Shown here piece by piece: positions 11,953 through 22,688 of a stretch of DNA of 64,000 nucleotides. A model generated the notes under the pieces. It saw nothing but the letters and a program-made list of their open reading frames with translations. It was not told where the DNA came from and did no database searches. A program made the position numbers and the translations under genes. Within the stretch, counting starts at the first letter, position 1, and every line of letters starts with the position of its first letter. This stretch comes from Gnetum montanum (taxonomy: Eukaryota; Streptophyta; Gnetopsida; Gnetales; Gnetaceae): contig MNCI01004082.1 in the NCBI GenBank assembly GCA_015680685.1, positions 618,685 through 682,684 on the forward strand. The letters run 5' to 3'.

Positions 11953-13689
11953 TCATTAAATTGTCTCTTCAATTTTTCTACCTTTTTGTTTTACACTTTG
12001 TTATTTTTCAAAATTTTTGTTTTACAACATTGTTAGTATGTTTTATTTTTTTAATATTTTATAATTTCTTTTATATTTTCCTTTATTTTGGTGTGAATTT
12101 TTCTTATTTTCTAATAAAATTTCTTTGTTGCCAATAGGACACAGTGATGTTGTAGCTATTTGCTAGTGGTGGTTTGTACCTATTATTTTTTATTGCTAAT
12201 GTTTGGTTTCTATTTTTGAATTTTGAGGACTAATGATTAAGAAAAAGTTTCTTTTTCATGGAATAGGAAGTGAGTCCACATCATCCATCCATCCACTAAA
12301 TCTATGATCTTCCTAGTTTTGGAAGTATGAGATCCCTTTTTTATTAATAAAACTTTAACGAATTTGTGACCTTGGTAGTTTCCAAACTTGGTAAAGATTC
12401 AAAGGTTTGAAAAGGATGTGACTTCAAGGGGATTCAATACTCTTTGTGCCTCTCTACTTGCTTGAGTGCATGTGTGTTTTCATGGATTTCTTATTGTTCC
12501 ATGTTCACCAATAATAGGAAGTTAAATAAGTCTATGCATAGTGTGGTTTCCATCCAAAAATCTATAAAAACATAAAATTCAAAAAAAAAAAANNNNNNNN
12601 NNNNNNNNNNNNNNNNNNNNNNNNNNNNNNNNNNNNNNNNNNNNNNNNNNNNNNNNNNNNNNNNNNNNNNNNNNNNNNNNNNNNNNNNNNNNNNNNNNNN
12701 NNNNNNNNNNNNNNNNNNNNNNNNNNNNNNNNNNNNNNNNNNNNNNNNNNNNNNNNNNNNNNNNNNNNNNNNNNNNNNNNNNNNNNNNNNNNNNNNNNNN
12801 NNNNNNNNNNNNNNNNNNNNNNNNNNNNNNNNNNNNNNNNTTGTAACTGTTAATCAACTATTGGACCCACGGACTCCTTAGTTGAGGTTATGCAAGGGCA
12901 AAAAAGGGCATGAGCTTGCTACAGGGAAGATCCACTTACATGTCTCTTGGTTGGGGTAGTTAAGTCCCTTATCCTTAGACATTTTTGCAATCAAATCTTT
13001 TGCATTCCCCATTGGTTGCATACAACTGTGTGCTCCTTAGGCATTTCTCTAGTTATTCTCCATCTTTTGTGAAATCTCAAGCCCTCTTGATGTATCTCAT
13101 TGTGTTGTTGGCTTCTTGAGCTTTCATTTGATTCCAATTTCACTAAAAAAATCCTTGTATTTTTCAAATTTTGACTTGGTTAATGGTGATCAATAGCCAT
13201 GTCAACTAGGCCCAGTTGATGTAGCTGACCATGTCAACTAGGCCTTTGTCGATGAGGCCCAATTGATGCATGGAAAAATCTCTATATATAGCACCTTCCA
13301 AAACCTTCCAAAACTTGTAACTTTTGTTTGTTTTATTTTCTCCATTCTTCAGTCCTACAACTTTTGGAGGTATGTTTTACGTTGTGGGGGTCACAAAGCT
13401 TGGGTTTTTGACAAATTTTTTTTCAGAAGTTTTCTAACTCCCCCATGAGTTTAATGAATAAAATAATATTAAATCATCAACCTATGGAGGTTAAACCCTT
13501 CCAACACACTTTGATAACCTATTTAATCAAATAATATTAAAATAATCAAACCAACCATGATAACAACTTAATAAAGTGTAACTACCCTAAGAGATAAGGC
13601 ATTCCAAATGTTTCATAGTTACACAATAAGTGCTAATCCTTGGCCATGTTGTGATTACAAATGTCACCTACATCAAAATGTTTGTAGGA
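11953..13689. other. Element B non-coding 3' region
   Basis: T-rich after pol (repeated TTTTTGTTTTACA), then a block with AGTGAGTCCACATCATCCATCC also seen near 41996 and 63978, so it is part of the family's 3' region. Contains the N run 12593-12840. Around 13199-13260 the words GTCAACTAGGCC and TTGATG are repeated, and CTATATATA at 13282-13290 resembles a TATA box upstream of the accessory ORF. AATAAA occurs near 13458. No convincing coding sequence. Confidence 0.45.
12593..12840. other. Assembly gap, 248 N
   Basis: Run of N directly after a poly(A) stretch. Any frame crossing it is meaningless. Confidence 0.99.
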
Positions 13690-15793
13690 AGGAGGACCAT
13701 ACTAACCAAGGGATAAATGACCTAGAGCTAGAAGAGAGTAGCAAGAATAAGCCTAAGAATAGGTAGTAGAAATCCATGCAATGGGACCTCTTTGGGAGGA
13801 GCCCAAAGTAAAATCTATCTAACAGATTCCAGAGGAAGTGATCATAACTAAATAATTCTATCGAGATAAGGTGTCAAGGCTTGAGGTTACATTGACTCAA
13901 GCTTGCCTTAATAAGATCAAGCCTCATGACATCCAACATTCAGTTCTCCAAGAGTTAAACTTTGGACCATTCTTAGAACATGCTCCAGTAGAAGTTAAGA
14001 TGTAGTTGCAGAACTCTCTCATGTGGCCAATCATCACTTCTAGTGGGGAATGGTACATGGGGGAGACATATCTCTTCTAGAATGGTAGGTAGGTAAGAGC
14101 CATTGTTAAGATCAAGAACATTCAGGTGTCCTACTTAGTGGAGGCTATTGCATAGGCTCGTGGGTTGCCTACTATTGGAATAAATTTGGTAGAGATCTCC
14201 ACACACAAACTTGGAGGCAAAGAAAGAGTATACCCAATGATGTTATGGAGTGGACTGTAAGGAGTATGGTGCACTCACCTCAGTGGAGAGCATATATTTC
14301 AAGATAGTGGCCTATTACCTCAATCTAATATTGAGGCCTAGTAAGGTGACTACCTTTTCTACCCATGTGTACACTTCTATGAGTGTAAAATTCCCTGTGA
14401 ACCTTCCATAGATGATCTATCTAGAGATTGAGAAGTGATTTAAGGAAAATGAACTTGGAAGGAAGGTCTTGCCCTTTTCTCGCCTCATTAGAAAACTATA
14501 CAAAATGATAGGAATAATTCACTATGCCAATGATACAATTAGGCATGCTTCTTTCGCCTCTTGGGTAGAAATGATGCAAGACATGACCCCTGCCACAACC
14601 AAGGAAGAGGAGTAGCAACCACCACCTCCACCGCCCACTCACAAAACAATGTTGGAGTCTCACATTGCCCTTGAATGAATGCATGAGATTCAAGAGTAGC
14701 TTTTGTGTGAGCAAGAGCAAAAAGTTGGAATGAGTGGTGGTAATCCATCTGTGTATCGCCCAATGATGAGTCACCTCAATGAAGTGGGTTGAACCATTAA
14801 CTTTATGAAGTGGACCAATTTTTTAGCTTAAAGAACATAATTTCCAATGAGATTGAATCCTAGTATTCAAAATTCCTAAAAATCTCTAGAAATGCTACTA
14901 CCTTCTCGTTGTGCTTGGACATGGATGAGGAGAAAACTTTCTTAGTGATGTAACACCATGGGTAGGAGATAGCAGCAGAGGTGGTTGTTGATAGAATTGT
15001 TAAGGCATTGAATGTATATGTATTTGTACCAAATGTTTCTATACTCAAATATGTGTAAACATCCAAAGGAATAATTAGTGGAAAATTAAGTATAGCCTAA
15101 CATGAAAAGTTGCTAGGCCAACTGGTGGGGACTTAATAATTAATTTTGGATGTCTTTGACCTTTTGTATACAATTATTGTAACCTAGTTAGAGCTACTAG
15201 AAGCAAGGGGCAAATGCATTATCATGGAGGGGTAACTCGAAATAACTAAAGCTCAAAACCAATGCTTGGCTACGGAGGTTGTTGAATGAAGAGCCTACCT
15301 GACTGATCTCGTGTTTATCAACTCTATACTAACCTATGATGGATCTTTTCAATAGCTTTAGGATAAGCTCAAAAATGTTGAGGACGTAAAGGAGATGTCA
15401 ATCTTTGATCAGTCCTTGGCCAATGTCACCATACATAATATTCAAAAGGCCTTGGACAAGACCCACCAAGAGAATGTAACTTTGACTGTAGAAAATCATT
15501 GCCCATGGAATGTTGATGTGTAAAAGCAACAAATGAAAGATTTTATCCATCAAAAGTAGGAGTAGCTAGCTAGAGTAAACAATGAACTAAGAAAATTGGT
15601 AGTTGAAAATAGAAATCTCTTCATGAAAAAAGTTTGAGCGATTTGGTAGAATTCTACATAGAGGTAGCTACTTGAAAAAATGAGGCTCTCAAGTTTGACA
15701 GAGTCAAAAATCACTATAAAGATCATGTTATTCTACAAAAAGAAATCAATGAGAAACATATTCAGATGATGAAGGTGAAAGTTAATATGGCCC
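13690..15793 (+). pseudogene. Element B accessory ORF, part 1 (before the Tat-like insertion)
   Basis: Decayed coding stretch. Near 14270-14510 fragments read YGALTSVESIYFKIVAYYLN, FSTHVYTSMSVKFPVNLP and LGRKVLPFSRLIRKLYKMIG, then a Pro-rich piece (PPPPPPTHK near 14620) and a Lys/Glu-rich, probably coiled-coil C-terminal half that matches 1-780 of the window. The resemblance is to the extra ORF of Athila-type elements (compare Pfam ATHILA); I am not certain of the family. Interrupted at 15793 by the Tat-like element after the TSD GGCCC; it resumes at 34089 with CTTCAACAACTCAAG, equivalent to CTCCAACAACTCTAG at 797. Confidence 0.6.
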
Positions 15794-17406
15794 TGAAACA
15801 CCACAAAATTTTGAGCTTAGTACTTGTCCAACACCAAGCAGGTCCCTGGGATCCACAGACAACCACAGCTACATCTGGTGTCACACTTGGCAATTTCGGA
15901 GATCCGATGCTTAATTTTCACCAAGTACGCAATCCCAGCGTATACGCCCAAGTGTACATTCCCAGCGTATATGCTCAAAATCTCAGCGTATACGCCCAGC
16001 GTGTACACTCAAGTTCACAGCGTATATGCCCAGCGTACACGCCTCACATGTACGCTCAGCAAAATACAACAGATGCATACGCCCAGCAATAAGATCCCCG
16101 GAGACAGCATGGAAACAGCACTGCAGAACAAGATTTGGTACAAAGAAGCACATCAGCGTATACGCCCAACATCCATCAGCGTATATGCCAACGTCCACGA
16201 CATCTACGCCTAAGTCCGCATATGCCCCAGCGTATATGCCCAGCACCGCTAGCGTATACGCCCAACGTATACGCCCACAGTCTACACTCGCTGCAAACAG
16301 CGTATGCGCTCGCCAAATGTAATATATTGTATACTTGTAAATTTAACGCTCTTGCACCCGTTCAACGTGCCACGTATCACCCAACCCGAGTCTACCATCA
16401 AAAACCTGTATAAAACCCCAATTTTTCACAAAATNCAGCCTATACGCCTCACATGTATGCTCAGCAAAATACAACAGATGCATACGCCCAGCAATAAGAT
16501 CCCCGGAGACAGCATGGAAACAGCACTGCAAAACAAGATTTGGTACAAAGAAGCACATCAGCGTATACGCCCAGCATCCATCAGCGTATACGCCAACGTC
16601 CACGACATCTACGCCTAAGTCCGCATATGCCCCAGCGTATATGCCCAGCACCGCCAGCGTATACGCCCAACGTATACGCTCACAGTCTACACTCGCTGCA
16701 GACAGCGTATGCGCTCGCCAAATGTAATATATTGTATACTTGTAAATTTAACGCTCTTGCACCCGTTCAACGTGCCACGTATCACCCAACCCAAGTCTAC
16801 CATCAAAAACCTGTATAAAACCCCAATTTTTCACAAAATCCGCACGGTTGGAAAATTCCCAAAGCACACCAGAGAACAGAGACGCTGAGAACCAGAGCAC
16901 AAAACCTCTTATGCTGGATAACCCTGTACGTTGAGCATACAGCCTCTACGCTATGCCTATAGTGCGAACCAGCCCATAGTCATCCTTGCATCCACCGGGG
17001 CTTTTCGTCCGCCTTGTGTTCCAATCACAACTACGTTAGACCAGTGCATTGTACTTTCATTCTATAATGTCATTGTTACATTTTCTTCCTACAATTGTTT
17101 ACAGTCTGCATTAATTTTCGCATGTATTTTGTTTATGCTTGTTTACGTGTACGCTCTGTTCGCATCATTTGCAATGTTTACACTTTGATTTACGCCCGTT
17201 ATGTCGTTTACGTATAACCCAGCGTATAACACTTTGGTGCACGTTCGGGGAAATCCTTGTCTGATCCGCGTGCGGACCACCCAAGGTACTCTACCTTCAT
17301 TCATTCCAACTCACCCTCAGGCGAAGGTAGGGTCTTCTGTGTGTGTTCTGTGATCCCACGGCCTCTGTTTCCTTCCAGCCGGAGACCGACGATTTCGGAC
17401 GGTACA
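15794..17406 (+). repeat. Tat-like element 5' LTR
   Basis: Matches the 3' LTR over its length. The first third is packed with CAGCGTATACGCC-type units. GTATAAAACCCC at about 16408 and again at about 16814 is the likely promoter box. Its apparent 1613 bp is inflated: about 400 bp on the left of the single N at 16435 repeat on its right. Without that it is about 1.2 kb, like the 3' LTR. In one 183-bp stretch compared by eye (16797-16980 against 33480-33662) I count 18 differences, 16 of them transitions, so the insertion is not recent. Confidence 0.88.
16019..16840. repeat. Near-identical duplication around single N at 16435
   Basis: 16019-16434 and 16436-16840 carry the same sequence with only a few differences (for example CTAGCG against CCAGCG). 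The single N at the exact junction suggests two contig ends that overlap but were not merged, rather than a biological tandem copy. Confidence 0.75.
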
Positions 17407-17411
17407 AAAAT

Positions 17412-17429
17412 TGGCGCTAGAAGGAGGGC
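17412..17429 (+). promoter_or_regulatory. Tat-like element primer binding site
   Basis: TGGCGCTAGAAGGAGGGC, five bases after the LTR end. The TGGCGC start fits a tRNA 3' end complement, and this form is of the kind seen in Tat-type elements. I do not assign the tRNA. Confidence 0.75.
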
Positions 17430-17454
17430 ATCTGCCTAAAACATTACCTAAAAG

Positions 17455-18010
17455 CTTCCCAGCGTTTACACTGCTGAGCATTTATGCCGCTTCCTTCTAA
17501 AATCTTCCCAGCGTTTATGCCGTTCAGTTTTAAACCCAGTCTGCAAACTATCCAGCGTCCACGATGCTTAGCGTCTACGCTGTTCAGTTCAAACCCTCTC
17601 ATCCTTAAGTCTCCTAGCGTCTACGCTGTTTACCACACGAGGGTTTTGTAAGATCCCCAGCGTCTACGCTGCCGAGTATATGCTACACGCTTTACGCTGT
17701 AGATTTTCCTTACGCTATACACGACTGCTAAAGTTTACACTACACATTTTTACGCCGTAGGTTTTGTCTACGCTGCACACTGACTTTCTCTGCGATTCTG
17801 TTTACGCTACTCTCTTTACGTTGCAAACTAGTTTACGCTACTGATCATTTATACCACTCTGTAAGCTGTAAAACCTGTTTACGCTGTACATTGACACTGT
17901 ATACGCTGTTCAGCGTATACGCTGTACTCCTTACGCTGTAGACGTATCTACGCTGACACTATACGCTCCATCCCTATACGCTGTTTACGTTGTCGTCATA
18001 CGCCGGACGT
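17455..18010 (+). repeat. Leader array of TTTACGCTG / TCTACGCTG motifs
   Basis: Untranslated leader between primer site and gag, composed of irregularly spaced (T/C)TACGCTG words, with one exact GCGTATACGC near 17910. The same words dominate 26400-27430. No coding frame is supported here. Confidence 0.7.
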
Positions 18011-18107
18011 AGAAGCGCATACACTGCACGTTATCATGTAAGTTTATGCAGTACTAAGTACACTAATTTCACACCTCTATACCGTGTCATACCCTCAACA
18101 GGTCATC

Positions 18108-21047
18108 ATGAACCCTACAAACACCACCGCTACAACCACTCAAGTTATCGACATGGTAGGCACCATGGCCGCCCAACAGCCTGTCGTCCCACAGCCGACA
18201 GTACAACCCACAGCGGGGCCCCACCGGTCCCTAAGGTTGCAAGGGAGGAACCCAACCTCTAACATTATAACCCAAAACTAGTATAACTTCATATGTGTGA
18301 AGATACAAGCTGGTCTGGCAGTAGATCGAGCCGAAATAGAGGTAAAGAGGTAGTATGAACTCTTCTACAGGGGGGATGCGAGTTCATCCCTTCCTCGTAC
18401 GATATAATCCCTGTGCCAGAACAGTACTCAGAGCTCGTCACATGACTCCTCCTGCAAAGGAGTCAGTCGTTGGATTAGCCTGCAGTAGATTTCCAACCCG
18501 AAGAGGAGGATGAGTTCGCTGCCCAATCCGAACATGAAGACTCCTATCACACCCTCAGTCCACAAACCCATATCAACCCCATGTTTCATCCAGGCATAGG
18601 GGAAGTCATGCCCCTCCAACCCCTCAGGTTCACCTAGGTGCAAGCACCTCCACCAGAAACATCTGCACTGGTTCATGTTCTTCCGATAACTGACCCGCAA
18701 TTCAGCACACTACCTCTCGCTATCATCCCCGCAGCAGCAGCAGATCCATCTTCACAAGCACCACCCCCACAAAATAACATGGGAGCAACCTTCTCGCCTC
18801 GAGTGATAGGGATGCCACATGTGATACCAACATCCACGTCCATCCACTACATCCCCCACATCTAAACGCATGGGGCCCCTTCCACCGCTGTAACCCAACA
18901 AGGGGTTCCTGCACAAAATGTGACTGCGCAATGGGCAGCGATGGGTATGCCATCACATCAACCCTCTCACCACCACATGCCACCTCATACGATTCCACCA
19001 GCCAACATTCCCCAAGTACAGCTGCAACCGCCGGAGGAACAACCCCTCGTTTACAACGTGCCATCCCTAGTGCCACTCACTATAAACATGCCACAAGCAC
19101 AACCGCTGACCGCACAAATTTCAGCCTTTCAACCTACCATCCAACAGTCTAACCTGTACAATGTACTACAACCTCAAGCTGCCATGTCGCCCAGTGCCCA
19201 AGACTGGGCAGATGCCAAAAAATTAATGCAAGAACTAACTGACGAGGCCAAGCGCCTCAAAATGGCTGCCGACGGAGAGTTGAAGGTAGTGGACTTCTAC
19301 CACGATGATCCCATCAGCCCTTCCATCCCACCTCTAACCTTGCCCAAAGGCATATCATTGCCAACACTAACTAAATATAATGGGGAGACGGACCCTAATG
19401 CACATCTTATAACGTTTAGGTTAGAATGCGCATTGCTCCAAGCATGGCCACATGCCATTTTACGAGTGTTCCCTATGTCTCTCGCAGGGAGAGCACTNGA
19501 CCAGGTTCAAATATAACTTGAAACCTGAAGCGACATTGGACAGCCTCATACAGGTTAAACAAGCACCGCTTGAACCTGTACAAAAATTCATTCAGAGGTG
19601 GAGTGCCGCTCTCAATGAGCTACACGAGCCAATCTCACAGACATATCTGCTCACAATTCTAAAGTGGGCCGTTAATGACTTCTTCAAATCCAAATTGTAC
19701 TATCTTAATGCATGTAATCTTAACCAAGCTTTTGTACAAATCAAAAATATAGAAGAGGCGGCTCAAAATAGCCATGACCCTGCATACTTAGCCTTCAAAA
19801 ATCAACATAGTAAAAAGGATAAAGAAAAGGCTAAAGCAACCATAGCGGCAATAGCAGAAACGCAACAACCAAACAAACCGCCACCAACCCCTACTAACTA
19901 TATTAGACCTACTCCCGCGACTGCACTAGAATCATCATCATCGCAGAACCCAGCACAAAACCATACGAGAAATTTTGAGAGGAAAGAGCCTTCTCAGTAT
20001 ATGCCGTTGCCTATGAAGCCATCCCAGCTATTTGATCAGCTACTGAAAGTTGGATTAATGAAACATAAATAGTTATCCCCCACGGCCATCCAGAGACACG
20101 ATTGGTTCTGTCAACTCATCCAGAACCCAAGCCTAGCAACGCCGGATGAGCCTCTAGTGCCCAAAGGTTTTAGAATGGATCGCTTCTGCGATTATCACCA
20201 ACGCAACGGGCACAACACGGATTACTGTTTCACCCTAAAGCAGGACATATAGCGAATGATCGACGAAGGCCAAATCACCTTTGATGAGGACAACCCGGTC
20301 CAACCACAGAACCAGGCTATGGGGGTCTATAAAGACCCTCTGAACACCAAAGAGGCACCGTACGTTATCAACATGATCTGCTTTGATGATGAACCCGAGA
20401 CACCCAACATTAACACTGTCTACCCTGAATATAAACAACAAACACCTAACAAGCCATTTGTAGTCCATGTTCCTCCCACTCCATCCACATCCGTTCCTTA
20501 ACCATCATCCGCCCCGCAAAAACCATATGTAGTGCGCATACCTCCCGCTGTCTCTACCCCGAATCTATCAACCCCTCCTACCCGGCTTGCCCCTTTCGTA
20601 GTCCGAGTGCCGCCCGCAGCTGCAACAGCGGAGGTCCAACCTCCGCCTAGACAAACCCCATACGTTGTTAGCACATCAAAGAGTCCTAATGTTTACCAAG
20701 CCTCCACCTCACATACGCAAGGTAAACCTAGTCCTTACATCATTAGGATGCCCAGCCAATCTTCCGTCCAACCACATCCGACTGTCCAACCGGAACCTCA
20801 CCCGGCTCCATATGTGGTATGAATCCCAAGGTAACCTGAAGCTCCAAGACCAGCTCCACCTCCACGCAACACACGAGAATGCTTAGCAGATAAGCTTATG
20901 CGTGAACGCTTGGAAAAGGAGCATCAACGGTTAGCTATAGGGCCACCTAAACCCACTCCACTTAACGCCGTACCCATGATGCAACCCAATAGTCAACCGA
21001 ACGCGGGCAACGAGGGTGAACCATCCTAAAAACATGACACGTCTAAA
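18108..21047 (+). pseudogene. Tat-like element gag
   Basis: ATG at 18108 opens a Thr/Gln/Pro-rich N-terminus. After a frameshift near 18390 the Pro/Gln-rich region continues to 19200, then the capsid core (DWADAKKLMQELTDEAKRLK; LPKGISLPTLTKYNGETDP; RVFPMSLAGRA at about 19470-19497). A single N at 19498 removes part of the core; the frame resumes with FKYNLKPEATLDSL and KFIQRW. The zinc knuckle CDYHQRNGHNTDYC lies near 20187-20228. It is followed by six copies of a P-(Y/F)-V-V-R-V-P peptide (20451-20822). Stops at about 20070, 20250, 20499, 20821, 20833 and 21027 are each one C-to-T change from CAG, CAA or CGA. Gag and protease share one frame. Confidence 0.8.
19498..19498. other. Single-N join with missing gag sequence
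   Basis: Left side ends in the LAGRA of the capsid core; right side begins at the RFKYNL block. Related gags have about 20 residues between these, so some 60-70 bp seem lost, and the frame changes across the N. Confidence 0.65.
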
Positions 21048-21050
21048 ATA

Positions 21051-22256
21051 ATGGCTCCGAGCAAAAACGACGGACCAACAAAGCATGAAATAAAACTATT
21101 GGGCCCAATGGACCCAGTCACCGCTGATGCAAACGCGCCCAATAGTAGAGACTTGGCAACAGCTTTAACACAAGTCACACAAGCACTCAAGCAAAAGAAC
21201 ACTTCGCTAAGCTTGTATGACTTGGTTCTTACATCCCAAACACATCGTGAAGCGTTGGTATGCATGTTAACATCTATCCCAGTAAGCGAGAACTTGCCCC
21301 CAAACGAACCATCCATTCATGCGGTAATGTCCTTGCCCCAAGGGTCAACGTCCAAACCACTAAGCTTCCACAACGATAACATTAAAATGGATAAGAAAAT
21401 AGGGGAGGTAACAACAGCCCCCATGTTCATAACGATACACATAAATCAGTTCAAAATACATAGGGTCCACATAGACGATGGAGCTGCTACGAACGTGGTA
21501 CCATACCCCATTGTTGAACCACTAGGGCTAACGGAGTTAATCAAACCGACTGCAACTACATGTTTAAAATCGTTCAGCGAGTCATGCATGATGGTCAAGG
21601 GCATAGTAACCTTAGACTTCATAGCAGGAGACCAGGTTCCCACATCTGCTGACTTCGTGGTGGTCGATGAAATGCCAGGATTCAACCTGATATTAGGAAG
21701 ACCCTGGTTGGCTCAACTGAAAGCGGTCTCATCCCCCATACACTAGGAGATTCACCTACCTTACGAAGGTGGTGAAATCGTCATTTATGGTGAGGCTGCT
21801 ACTCCCATTATTTCATCACACATGGACACAGACCAAGGCTCAGAAGTTAAGCTCGAAGAGCCTGGAAAAAATGACATAAAAGGACAAAAATTGGTAAGTG
21901 CGAATCCTTTCAACACGGAAGAAGATCCGCCTAAAATAGAAACACCTACGCCTGACATTGTACATACACCTTCTCAATTAGAAACTAACACAGAACTTGC
22001 CACAAATACTGAAGCATCTAAAAACACTGACACAGAAGCCATTCCATCAGACGTCCCTTGGGCTGAGTTACCATTCAATGTAATCAGCGAAGGGGACGCT
22101 GAATACAGAATCATATCCATTGACACATCGCCTAACATTAAAAAGAAAAAAAATCAAAAAACTCGTAAAATAATACCACCTAACCATGTCCGAAATGACG
22201 TTAAACTACAACCCGTACGAAATGACGTTAAACTACAAGTTAAAAAAAAACATTAA
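21051..22256 (+). pseudogene. Tat-like element protease and acidic linker
   Basis: Retropepsin-type aspartic protease in the same frame as gag. The active-site region is HIDDGAATNVVPY (Asp codon at 21474), so the usual D-S/T-G is D-D-G, and FNLILGRPWL (about 21679-21710) matches the conserved C-terminal ILGR block. One stop at 21744 (TAG) follows, then a Thr/Glu/Asp-rich linker with SDVPWAELPFNV and a Lys-rich end that runs into the repeat array at 22186. The protease would process gag-pol in the particle. Normally RT follows directly; here 5.6 kb intervenes. GTAAGT at 21894 resembles a splice donor. Confidence 0.78.
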
Positions 22257-22440
22257 ACTACACTCCCTGTCCGGAAAGACGTTAAACTATCATGTCTGCA
22301 ATGACATAAAACTAGCCACGATCAGAAATGGTCGGTCAACCGAGAAACCTACCCATGTTATCCGAAATGTTACTTGTTTGCAATGGGGCCCGAAATGGCC
22401 TTAAACTACGCATGGGGGCTCGAAATGGCCTTAAACTAGA
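22186..22440 (+). repeat. Repeat array 1 (GAAATGACGTTAAACTAC type)
   Basis: Irregular units of about 20-30 bp ending in TTAAACTA(C/G/T), changing from GAAATGACGTTAAACTAC at the left to GAAATGGCCTTAAACTA at the right. The right-hand form matches array 2 at 27681-27800 in the same orientation. Together they bracket the antisense gene. Confidence 0.75.
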
Positions 22441-22688
22441 TCACCACTTGTACTTCGTTTTCCTCTTTCGTTTATCATTTATAATTACATCCGCACATTA
22501 TACTTAGAACAAATGAAAAATAAACCAAAATATTTCACATTGCCATGTCGTGTGTGCAATCAAACTCAAAATCAACATGCAATGTTGTACAATTATAAGT
22601 GTCAATTGTTTCCGTTTATCTCAAGATTTTCAATTTACAATTCCCATATCAATTTGAGTCAGCATAGTTCTAAAGGCAAAACTAAAAA

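Noticed and set aside
12579-12857. Open frame made of X residues
   Set aside because: It spans the 248-bp N run.
14496-14774. Minus-strand frames of 74-92 residues
   Set aside because: Shadows of the Pro-rich part of the accessory ORF; not repeated at 1-1473.
15950-16720. Possible CRISPR or regularly spaced repeat array
   Set aside because: Palindromic units are irregularly spaced, degenerate, and lie in plant LTRs with TSDs; no spacers of constant length and no cas genes.
15766-16818. Several overlapping frames with repeated VYAQ / AYTPS / RIRP peptides (also 32599-33404)
   Set aside because: They are translations of the GCGTATACGCCCA repeats of the LTRs in all frames and cross LTR borders; not proteins.
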